A DNA stretch of 64,000 nt from Membranipora membranacea (lineage: Eukaryota; Bryozoa; Gymnolaemata; Cheilostomatida; Membraniporidae): positions 11,408,001-11,472,000 of the forward strand of contig OU612073.1 of the NCBI GenBank assembly GCA_914767715.1. The letters are read 5' to 3'. Position 1 is the stretch's first letter. Every line of letters starts with the position of its first letter. The notes beneath the pieces were generated by a model, which made no database searches, was not told the origin of the DNA, and saw nothing but the letters and a program-made list of their open reading frames with translations. Position numbers and translations under genes: made by a program. Below, in pieces: positions 24,801-36,800 of the stretch.

Positions 24801-27800
24801 TAGTTTAAAGGCCTTACTGTGGTGTATCCATTTGCGTACACACTGCCGCAATAGACAGCATCTGTCATCATCCAAGTTGTTTGGGCCTCAAACAGCAACT
24901 CAAAGAAAATTGCCTTACTGACTGTGATTATAATTACTACTTGTAAACTATCTCTTAGTTAGATGAATATATTTAGGGATTTCAATGTAGCGACCTGGCC
25001 CAAAACTGTGTAATTCACTGCATGTAAATATAAGCTTTTTGTTTTCAACTCCCGTGTACAAGCTCTTTTTGGTATCCTTGTAAATCTAATGATTTGCGGA
25101 AATAGTATATCACAAATGTGTGAGTAAAGAAATGGCAAAGTATAAAATTAGATAAAAGTTTTCATCCTTCATGGTAAGCCCTGTGGTGATGGAGTCCGCG
25201 TCTCACATTCTATTATTCTCTCTCCTCAGACTACAGAGCCGGAGAAGCCAGTAATAGATAAGTTATTGGATTATGATTATGATGAGAGCGATGAGGAAGA
25301 TAAACCTGCTAAACCAGGAGAGAATGTGTAAGTTATGTGAGGATGTTTGATACCCCTAGAGAAATAATCGCATGTGGAAAAAGTCGACTTTTTGCCCAGC
25401 TTGAAATAGTGAAATATATTATGGCTAGCTAACATTTCTACACCCTCTCCCATTCTAGCTACTTGAAATTGAGACTCGCAACTCCAGACTTGCTCAGCTT
25501 AAATCTAGCTAAATTCTCATTGTCAAGAGAATAGAAAATTGCTCGTCCTCAAAATATAATGCATGTTGTATGTGTCATACTCTAGTAAAGAAAATATCAC
25601 ATGCAATATTTTGATGATGATAAATTGGTCAGAAGAGTTGATTGGTTAGATACTGATTAACCTGTATTAGCTATACATGGGGGTTATTGGCACACTGTAA
25701 TCTCACTAACATCCCGGCAATATTCAGGAGAGTCCTTTCAATTTAAAACGGCCAAAATTGCTTTCTTGTCATTCATTGCCTGTGATGACAAGACTTGTTA
25801 AGGGATAGAATCTAATTGATGGAACAGGATATGGCTGACCATTAGCCTTGTCACTCAGCCACTCTTTTGGATGCATGACAAGGCTAGCTGACCATAAGAC
25901 CAATCTATTGAGGATTCTGAGCGAAGCAAATGTGCGGGCTTATTCATAAAAGCCTCTCTTGCTCTTATTGGAGTAGCACATGAATAACCAGGCGTGTTTC
26001 CCTCTTTTCTTCACAGACAAGCTCTTCAGGAGGCAATGCTTATTCAGCAGCTAAAGGAGATGAATGAGGTTTTATTCAAGCAGCAGGGTAAAGCAGAAAC
26101 TACAGACTCTCCTCAGCCAGTACAGCTTCCTAACTCACAGGTAGGATCAAGATGGACAATATTGTCCCTGCTATAAGTGGTATCATTGAAAACCCATGTT
26201 TCAGGCTGAGCATGAATAATGTGGAAACATTGTGATACTATGAATTCTGAGTTGAGAAAGATTGTCCACAGGTAGCCTTGATCCTCTGAATGTTTTGCCG
26301 GGGGGTTCAATTAAACCAGTCACACTCACTATACTCAGTGCATCGCCTATTCGAATTGAAAGACTCCCCTTGATCATTGCCTCAAAGAATGAAAATCCTC
26401 CAACTACAACCACTTCTGATAAAACGGTCATGCGCTCAAGCTAACTCTTTGTTGTTGTAATTGTTGTTAGATGGAAGGTCTTGGGGGTGGATATAACCCT
26501 ACTCCGATATCTAAGCTGATCGGTAGCAGGTTACCCCAGCAGGGGCAGATAGAGCAGTACGACCCTACACCACCAGTCGGTCACTCCAGCTCTAATACTA
26601 GTACCTCCGCTTCCGCCATCTCGGCATCACAGTAAGTACAGCACTGTAGACAAGTCCTGCTAAAATTTTATTTATTTATTGGTATATTCAGTACTGTAGA
26701 TACTGTGATATTGTCATACAAGATACTGAACCTGATTAAAAACACCTGGATTTGTCTAGTTATCGAAATGATATGTGCACTGTTCTGTGATAACTTGAAA
26801 GGGGAAATAGTTTGCGACAGATCACTAATTACATGGACATATATTTCCTCAATAGTTCTTCTGTATCATCTATTAAAAATCATATAAATCTATAAATTAT
26901 GGGTACTAGGATCTTCAATGTGGGCATGCTAGGTTTGATAGGAATCATAATAAATTGTTTTGCTTACTGAACTTGGGAGTTGTGCTTTCATGTATAATAA
27001 GTTCAGAGAGGAGACAATACCTGCTATCAGGTTTCATGGTCATGACTATCAATAAGGTTAATTCAGGTATCAACAGGCTAATATCGACATAATGTATCAT
27101 CAACGGGCAAAATGTAGTATCAACATAATGTATCATCAACGGGCAAAATGTAGTACAGTTTCTTTATGAGATATTGACCAGCAATTATGAAGCATATGCT
27201 CAATTCCTAATGAAATAAACATAGACACATGCTTTGTATATCGGATTAAATAAGAAATGAAAAAAAGAGAAATCCTGTTCTCCTTTTATGTGATAGAGAT
27301 CCAATTGACCAGCTGGTTATCTCACTTTTTTTATTATCTCTCTTTAGTGGTCACCAACAGCCACCATATCCTCACCACAACGAACCCCAATCACATCACG
27401 GACAGAGCTCACATGGTCGGGACCGCTCGTCGCGTCGCAGCCGGTCAAGGTCTCGTGATAGATCGAGGCGTGATGACAGACGAGATCATAGCCGAGAGAG
27501 AAGAGAGAGGCAGGAGCGTAGAGACAGGGAGGATAAGGAGCGTAGAGAACGAGAGGACAGAGAAAGGGAGGAGAGAGATAGAGAGAGGCAGAGGAAGAAA
27601 CAGGGCCTACCTCCGTTCAGGCCCGGCCATGTCATCAGTGAGTTAATATTATTCCTTCGATATATTCTACTGATATGCTGTTCATAATATTAAAGTAGTC
27701 TGATCACGGTATTTGGGTGTGCTCTCGTCAAATCGAAAGCACTCATGGCCATTTGTCGGCTCGCATGCCATCTAAATGCTGCTTTCCACGCAGCTCATGA

Positions 27801-30800
27801 CAAGTATTCAAACAAATTGCTTAAAACCATGACCAAAACCTTTCTTTGGTAGCCGATAGTTGAAAAAACTGTCTATCTACTGTTATACATCAGAGTGCCT
27901 TCAGATTTCTGACTTTCGTTTTTTTTAGTCAGTTCCTGTACCTTGTGGCTAGGTCACCTGGCTAAGTCGACCCTAGAAAAAGACATATATGAATACTTGG
28001 ATAGATATGGGAAGATCTCCAATATCTTTGTAAGTATACTGTGCAGTCAAAATAAGCTGACTTGTATGTTGTTGAGACTTTTTGCAAAGTTGAAGATATT
28101 ATCAAGCTAGCTTTATGATAAGCCGATGAGTATACAGTGATGTAACCACTGTGTACATCACATATTAGCCAACAACAACCGTACAACCATCCATGCCATT
28201 GGGCATCATACGCTCATCACACTGATTTCGAGATTGCACTATTAACATGTGGATCTCTGATCGATAGAGCTTCTGTCGTAAATATTGGGACAACTACATT
28301 CGGATGAAAGAGAGGACAACTTTAATTTTATCAAAAAGACATGATCGAACCACGATTTCCTAGCTCTGCATTATTACCAATTCTTTCTTCTCTCCTGAGC
28401 TTAGGCTAACAATACACGGTTTCAATGTTACCTTTTTTTGTCAAAAATATGTACTAAATACTCTTCTAGAACTGTAAAGAGGTGAGATTAGATTTTCTAA
28501 AGTAAAATTAAAATGTTTCAACAAGAAATGTGTATATCCAAAAATTTGGGTAGTCATCCATACGTCTCCTAAACACTGCATTTCAGCTGCTCTGAGGCTA
28601 GGTGAATTAATTTACGCTCTATCAATCAGAGATATACATGCAATAGTATATCATGTGATCAGTGTGTACGCTCATACCATGTAGATCAGGGGTAGTATCA
28701 TTGGAAGCAAATTTGTTTAACAAATATATCTTGACATACCTTTCTGTTCTTTCCCCCGGAACAGTTGATAAAACCACGAGGATGTGCGTACATAACAATG
28801 GAGAGTCGTACAGAGGCTGCTAACGCTGTCAAGGATGTGGAGAGTACAAGCGCAAGGCTCAATGGAAACAGACTCAAGGTATAACAGTGCCATTTATATA
28901 AACATTTATATAAACATTGTATGCTATATTATATAGGGTTGTGTTGCTTAGACAAAACTCAACAATTACCGAAGTGCAAAAACTATTGCCGTTGGGCATA
29001 AATTTCTAAATTGAGATGTTTTAAAAGTTCTTATTTTTGAAAAAGGCAACTGTTGAACCAAATTCAAAATTGCATTTTGTTTTTAAATGAAGTTTCCCAA
29101 AACCTGAAAAATGTAAAGAGAATGTATCCATGACAATTGCATGTTAGTAGCTGTACTGTTGTTTGCTTGGGTACCCCTCCTCTTTCTCACTTACAATCAT
29201 GATGTATGATGATTTTTATGTACCTTCAGGTTGCTTGGGCGCCGCCAAAATCCATTAATGAGAATAAGAAGCTGAAGGAGTTCTGGGAGGTGTCACATGG
29301 TGCTGCATACATACCATGGGGACAGATGCCCTCTGACCTCAGCCCGCTGACAGCGAGCAGAGAGGCTGTGCTTGATGACTCATCAATGCCTGGAGCGCTG
29401 ACAGCTAAAATCATGCAGAAACAGGCCGAGAAACCAGCTGTACCCCAACCTCAGAGGCCTGGTGAGTTGTGTTGATTTGAGGGTCAGAAATAGTTGTTAA
29501 TCTTGACATATGTATGGAAAGGGATCTGTTCTTCTTGCCCAGTTCTTGCTCAGGGTCTTTTTTTTCACAAAAAAACACGGAAGCTTAAGTTGATAATACT
29601 GCTACCCACAGTCAATAGTACATATCTTAGTTGTGTTTTTGATACCAGTTTCCTGTTGCAGAAGCTCTAGAGGAGCAGCAGCAGCTTCACCACCAGTTAC
29701 CTGGACTAGGAGGTATACAACTACCTCCTCACATAAAAATCACAGGAGGAGCCCTACCACCGAATATGCAGCCTGGTCAAGTGGTGAACCCCCCAGCGGT
29801 GTCACAGGCACCCCCTACCTCCGCCCCTCAGCAGCAGCTGCCCCCTGGTATGCCGGCTAACCTACCACCGGGTATGCAGCTGATGATGCAGAACCCACAG
29901 GCTCAGCAAGCCATGCAGCAACAGCAGGCAGCGGCAGCACAACAAGCTGCCGCCATGCAGGCACAGGGTAAGAACATATATATACATATAACTACTTGGT
30001 ATATTAACATCATGTAGGTTGCTGCTATGGTTTTTCCACCGGAACAAATAATGTATAGGTTCTAGTAAGCTTAGCCTCAAAATTGAATGAATGTTCCTTG
30101 TGAAAATTTAAGGCTTAGCTTACCTTCAAAAGTGAGAAGAGGATGAAGACCGATCCGACCTGTTCTACCCACCTGTGCTATACTCAGCTTTTTGACAAGG
30201 TCATTTTCACTTAAAGGGTCAGTCCTATTAGAAAAGCGGATATATATTACCCCAGTAAATCAAATATTGTGAGTTTATAGGGCAAATAAAAAAAGAAAAA
30301 AGATGAATATTGTGGAAAATAGCAATTAGTTTTTTTTCAATTATTTTAGCAAGGATCATAGTGGATCATGGTGGTCAGGGGGAGGCAATAAATCACTATG
30401 ATCCACTATGATCCCAATTTTCAGACTTAGCAGCAGTTTAACTGCCATTAGGTTGACAGGCTGTTTTATTTCATATGCCCTAATGACTTTTCAGCCTGAG
30501 ATCTTTAAAAACATACCAAACATGGCCTAGTAGGACTGTCGCTTTAAGTATCGCAAAGATTCATGAACCCAGACCAGAGAATATAGATAATATATTTCAT
30601 CGTCCATCAGAATATTTAAATGTATCTTTGTTGATAGGATTAGTACCAGTACAGTTATCAGATGGCCAGGTTAGATTTGTGCGCCCAGGTACACCACTGC
30701 TGCCTGGTATGACACAGCTACCCCCTGGTATGGCTCAGCCCCACGGACCAGGACTCATGCAGCTTCCTCCAGGTCTAGTACCTATCAGGCCTATGGGGCC

Positions 30801-33800
30801 GGTAAGTAGCTAGCACTAAATACTAAATTTTGGCGAGCTGACAGTGAGTAAATGTTTCAGAATATTAGAATCATTTTTTAAACTTAACCATTTCAAGCCT
30901 GTGTGAAATACCACCTTCGAATACTTTACTCCCCTAGGGTAATTTTATATTTGCTTGCAAATTGTATTACTAATAATAGTGGTGCTCTACGTTATGGTAG
31001 CGTCCTTACATTCTGTGTGTTATCTTACCATCATACCACTTATTTGCTGATGATTATAAAAATCGAGTTCGTCTTGATCAGCTAGTATGTATCTTAAAAT
31101 TCAGATTTTATGGCCTATCAAAAATGAACTGATCAACAACCTTGAATTTTCTTGAAATCTTAAGCTCTGAAGGTGGCAACATAACTCATGATAATGCTTT
31201 CTCTGATGTGTAAGTCTTGGTCAATTACACTCTTTCAGTTATATATTTGAACAATCCTGTATGTCCTATGCAGGCCTCACAGCCAGGAAATCAGCTCGAA
31301 CAAGCCCTACAAGATCTGATGAGTAATAAAGCAGCAATCCAAGCTCTAGCTGGTCAGCAGGTACCACCTGGTGCAGGAGGATTGCCTGGGCTACCAGGAC
31401 AGCTTCCTCCAGGACTAGCAGCACCTGGTCAGATCCCACAAATGCCAGGACAGCCAGGAGCTATGCTGGGTCAACCTGGGGGATTACCCGGGGGACTACC
31501 AGGACAATCAGGGGGATTGCCGGGGCAACCAGGAGGACTGCCGGGACAACCAGGAGGACTGCCGGGACAACCAGGAGGATTGCCTGGACAACCAGGAGCT
31601 ATGCAAGGAGGACTGCCTCCTGGTATGATGCCAACCTCTCTGTCACAAGCACAGGTAAGCTTAATAATAGACTTACATTAGGAAATGTATTGTATGTCAT
31701 ATTTCTGATTCCTAGATGTGCAATCAAAGCGTTATCTATGCATTACGTTCAAGTTTGTTTCAATCTATGTTTCATGGCAATGAATTGACTTTGGTGACTC
31801 TGTCGAATCATTCTTACAAACGCCAGTAATGATGACTGAATCATGAGTTCAGACTTGATCTAGATTATCATTCCTCCCTTGTGTTAAATGATAACAGAAT
31901 CTGCCAGCTAAAATACGGCCAAGGTATGACAACTTCTCTCCAAGTTCTCGTGTTCTATCTTTCGGTGAGAGCAGGAGTTTGGGCTATGCCCCAATCTCCC
32001 TTATGTGTGAGAGAGAGGGAGAGAGACTGGATTCATTTGATCTGTGTCCAAGAACCTTCTTTTTTTGAGGTTTATGGCCTTACTGGGAGAAGCCGATGCA
32101 CGCTTAAGAGTACCATTGAATGTGAGGATCAAAATGTATGTAGCTTGAATAAAGTGTACATGGTCAGCTCCCTCAAATCTAGTGTGACGTGGTGTTTGTT
32201 TTTTCACAGGCCGCACAACTGCAGGCGAGTATGGCACAGGCCGGCATAACGCAGGCTGCACTGACACAGGCCAATGCAATGACACAAGCTGGTATGCAGG
32301 GAGCACCACTACAGCAGGCAGGAGGTATGGGAGGACAACACAGGATGATTAGGCCAGGAGTACCGCCTATGGGAGCTCCTAACATGTCAATGCCCCCTCC
32401 AGGAATGGGACTGCCTCCAAATTTGGGCAACCAACCTCCTCAGGTTGAGGTGAGATATTAATCTATTAGTAATTGGGAGTCCAGCGTTCCATATGTCACC
32501 ACTGATGTTGGCAGTGACGTTCTGTTGAATCATGCCAACCCTGAAATGTTCAACTCACACCAGGAGGTGCTTGTGGTCAACTGTCCATGGCGGGCTGCAG
32601 TAGTACTTTATTTACATTTTGTACGGTTCCTGTGTTGGCCTGATGATCTGATGAATATTATTCCACATAATGTGCACTGCATTCGACTGGTTCTCATTGA
32701 TTGGGTAGTATAGTTTTTGGTCCGGTTTTGCCATACATGAGGCTTCATTCCCCCCTTGTCCATCCGGTCAGATGTTGCTACTGCAGTGCACCACGGTCGG
32801 TTATGAAACAAATTGGTAACCCAATCTCTTTTAAGCCAATCGCTGAGGTTGATCAAGTTTGGTCATTGACGTCGGTTTAAATTTTGCGTTTTACAGAATA
32901 AACAGCCATATTGCTATGGCGATTATCGCTCAAATGAGGTAAATAGTTACTTGTGGCGCTCCATTGCTGTGTTCTAGTTGTAGTTGTGTTGTTGAGATTT
33001 AAACACTGCTGTGTGCAAAAAGGTTGCCAGTATGAAACTTAAAACTGCCTTAAAAACTAATTAATATGGATGAGTTGACTTATAAACACCCTTCTCTATT
33101 TCACACCCAAACTTGACTAGAAAAGAACGATCACATATCACACAATCAGTTCATTTTCTCACCAAGGCTTCAGTTGGTATGGCTTTTCTGTCACATTTAA
33201 GTTTGGTGACTTCTTCTTAATTTGTCCTGACATGACTGCGATTTGAAACTTAACACTTTCAGCATAGCCTTCTGTTTTGACCCTTCAATCTCCGGACCGT
33301 TTTCTAGATCAAGTTGAATCCAACTGCCTGCATTTTAGTTGCTCCTTTCCAGTGGATCCGGAGCAACTCCGAATGCAGGCAGAAGGACCAAACTTGGTCT
33401 AGCCATTTTCACAAAGGTTGAACATCACTAGCCACCCTTTCACAGGTACCAATATATTCTGGGCAAACAATGACCTGACTAAACATTCTATAATACACCC
33501 CCACCCCCAATACACTTATCTCAATCTGACTGGTTTGTGGTGAGTAATGACCAGATACTATCCAAAAAAATTCAAGTCTAAACATTTTCAATCATACCCA
33601 CATAATTGGTTACCTTGGTTTTACGACACAGGATGTAGTCCAGTACCCACAACAGCGACGGAGACCTACCATGGTAATTCAACATTGTTGGTGTTATGTT
33701 TCCTCTCTTGTTGTTTACGTTTTGTGGTTCTTGTAGTAAATGGTAGTAAATATTGGCTTGAGTTTAGATAGTTTAGAGGTTACTTAATGTTAGCTAGCAC

Positions 33801-36800
33801 CCATGTTAACTACCTCAGGTGGGTGTGTATGTAATGTTATGAAGATGAGTAAATGTTAGCTAGCCATTGATTCCAGGCAGGTGCGAAAAGGCAGACTTCT
33901 CCTTCTACAAATAACACAAGTCTCATGGTTTCAAGTATCTTAACTGGGCCACTCATTGGAACACATTTGTCCATGGTACATTTTTACATACTACAGCTTT
34001 TCTTGAATCCATCAGAATCTGTTTCTGCATTATTTTATGGATCTTTTGTCTAAGAGTCCATACTCATGGAATGTGTATCATCAAGCAATTCTCTTCCTAT
34101 CAAGCCACTACTGCAAGTGGTAAGTTAGGTAAAGAAGTCATATTTCGAATCAAAAGACTTGTATTATGCATATCATCACTCCTGGTTGGTTGGCTTAGCA
34201 ATCATTTTTCTTGGATCTTAGCAAATCCCAATGTAATAGAATTTCAATGACCTATTCCAGGGAGTTTGATCCTTTTTGATATATTGCGATTCCTGAAAAT
34301 TAGGTGAAATGCTGTTTCAGGTTAGGGCACCCGTGTTTACCTCGTTGACAATGTCAGCGCCTGCTATCATTTTAAATTAGGCCACACCAAATTAATGTCT
34401 TGATCTAGATGACGAGCAAGAAGGAATTTTGGAGGAGGGAGGAGGTATATTATTTTTTAGTTTATGCCAAAATACTAGAGGAGGCTGGAGGGAATTCCAT
34501 TTTATTGTTTTATTTTTGGCAATTATGGAGAGGACGCTGGAGGGAAATTCATTTTATCACACATTTTGTGTTATTTTTACAATAATTTAGAGAATGATCC
34601 GCTGGAGGCTGGAGTTAATTTTAGTTTATTTCTATGATCCAGATAATATTTTAGACGAGGGAGGTAAATCTAGATCAAGACATCAATTTGGTGTGGCTTT
34701 AGGCATAATCATATTTTGGTTTCATAACCTGACCAGAATTGCTCCATGTACTGGCAACTTCAGCCGTGCTCGGTCTACTTGTGAAGTGTCCATTGTCAAA
34801 TGTTGGCTGTGTCAATCAGGGACAGCAAACCTGGCCTCCTTGATCTCATGCTCTACCAAGACTGGCTTTGGCTCTGGTACTATGTTTTTACTGCCAGTCT
34901 ACTGACTGGGTTTGTGTTGATAAACCTTGAGTTGATCAGCTATAACCTGTTGGAAGATCAAATAATGATAAATGAATCAGAAGGGCTCTATAGATGGCTT
35001 AACAGCGTTCATTCGATGGGGACACTGTTAATAGTGTCTCATTGCCAGTTCCAAATTTATTATGATTTAGCTTGTTACCTAAGTTTCGGTATTGTCTTAT
35101 TCACCTGGGAGCAGCAGATTTGGATCAGGGTATATATTTTCTTCTTTCATTGTATCTTCCTGTTGTCTCTTCAGTTAGTATCAATCATAATAGTTTCCAT
35201 AATCCCATATCCTTTACCTGGAAAATTTTTTTATTGTTTCAGGTGCAGTTAGGAGCTGGGCAACCAGGTGGTATGGATATGATGGACATTCAGCAGGGAG
35301 GAGACAACGAAAGAAAGAGGAGACACAGCCAAGAAAGAGACGGGGGAGGACCTCCCAATAGAAACAGGTAGGATCTTAGTAAAAAAAGTACTCTTATGGT
35401 TGATAATCTGTGTATGCGTTTCAGTTTCAATTTCAGAGTTTTTCAGAATTCTGGATGTGGAAGGTCTCACGGTTGAAGGAGCAACTGTGGGGATGGTGGC
35501 ATTGGTTTTTGCTCAATTTGTATTGCACCGAATTCAGTCATCCAGTTTTGATTGTATTAGTTCCCATTTATATCCGTGGGATTCCTGGACATCGCCTACC
35601 ATGTACCCTGTACCCTGAGGCTCTCCCATAGCCAAATTATTACTTTCAATAAAGGAGTTGTGTGCTCTGTTCTTGGAACGATACAACTCCTAGCAAGTAT
35701 AACAGGTCAACACTTCTGCAACCAACTCCAAATGTTGTATATGAAAAGTTTGGACGTGCTTGGCTGTGTGGTGCTGGGTTGGAGTGGCCTTATGATGTGG
35801 CATTAAAATTGGGGCTTGGTTGAGGTGCGTTCCTTGTTGAGAGTGGGTTACTTTAGTACCTGATACTGGTTCAAGGAGAAAACAAGAATAAGGAATCGCA
35901 AATTTATTATTTTGGGTGTATAACACATGGCTTGAAGTCGGCTGAAGTTGACAGATTGAAGCGATTTGGACACCATTAGTTTTGCAGTTTCCTGATGGTA
36001 CTTACGCACTCAGTGATATATGTTACAAAAATTTGCTACCGTAACTGTAACCGCTTTGGCAATACAGTACTATGATTATGATCTACTCTCAGCCTCTACA
36101 CAGCAATACCTTCCAATAATCACCAGCTGTCGTAATTATCTCTATGGTATGGTGCTGAATTTTTGCATAACAGAGGATACAGTGTATATATTGTCCAGAT
36201 TTTGTTTTATTGAATAAAGTACCGAAACAAAAAAGCATATATTCTTTTTTGATGTTTGTTTGCATTTTCTAAAAGCTTTGATTGACATAGAGAGATATTG
36301 CTAAGCCTGGGCAGGTTGTCGGGGAGGGGGGACAGCCTGGGTCCATCCGTTGTGACCTCTTCAAGGTCACGACACAGACCTGTCTATCATATTGATAAGT
36401 TCGGATTTACGATATAGACTATGACTAACATAAAATATCTTTGTTTGATCAAGGAGTAGTCCTTGATTTGACTTTTTGATTCTTCTTCTTATTCCATGTG
36501 AATACCTGTTCATTTGGCATACCATACTGTTTGTAAAACTGCTACTTACACAGGCTTAGCTGGTAGAGACTGGCTGGAGTGAATTTTTTTTTACTAAATT
36601 TAGCATCGTGATCAATAGACATTGATACACAGACACCGACTTAGTCTCTTTCTATATTGTGCTCATATTACCAATGGACTAATTGAGTAAAATCTGACAC
36701 CTCTTATTTTCTTCCGAATTCACACCTATTGTACAATCCATTTTCGAGTTGTCCCCTCTTTTCAAATGGATTGACCCAGGCTGTCCCCCCTCCCCACCCA

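Noticed and set aside
27257-27646. Alternative plus-strand frame rich in Arg/Glu/Gly
   Set aside because: It is the wrong frame of SCAF exon 27348-27637; the true frame gives the [13 protein letters not shown] block and joins its neighbours in phase.
32179-32430. Cysteine/alanine-rich minus-strand frame
   Set aside because: It is the antisense shadow of the Ala/Gln/Met-rich SCAF exon 32210-32449.
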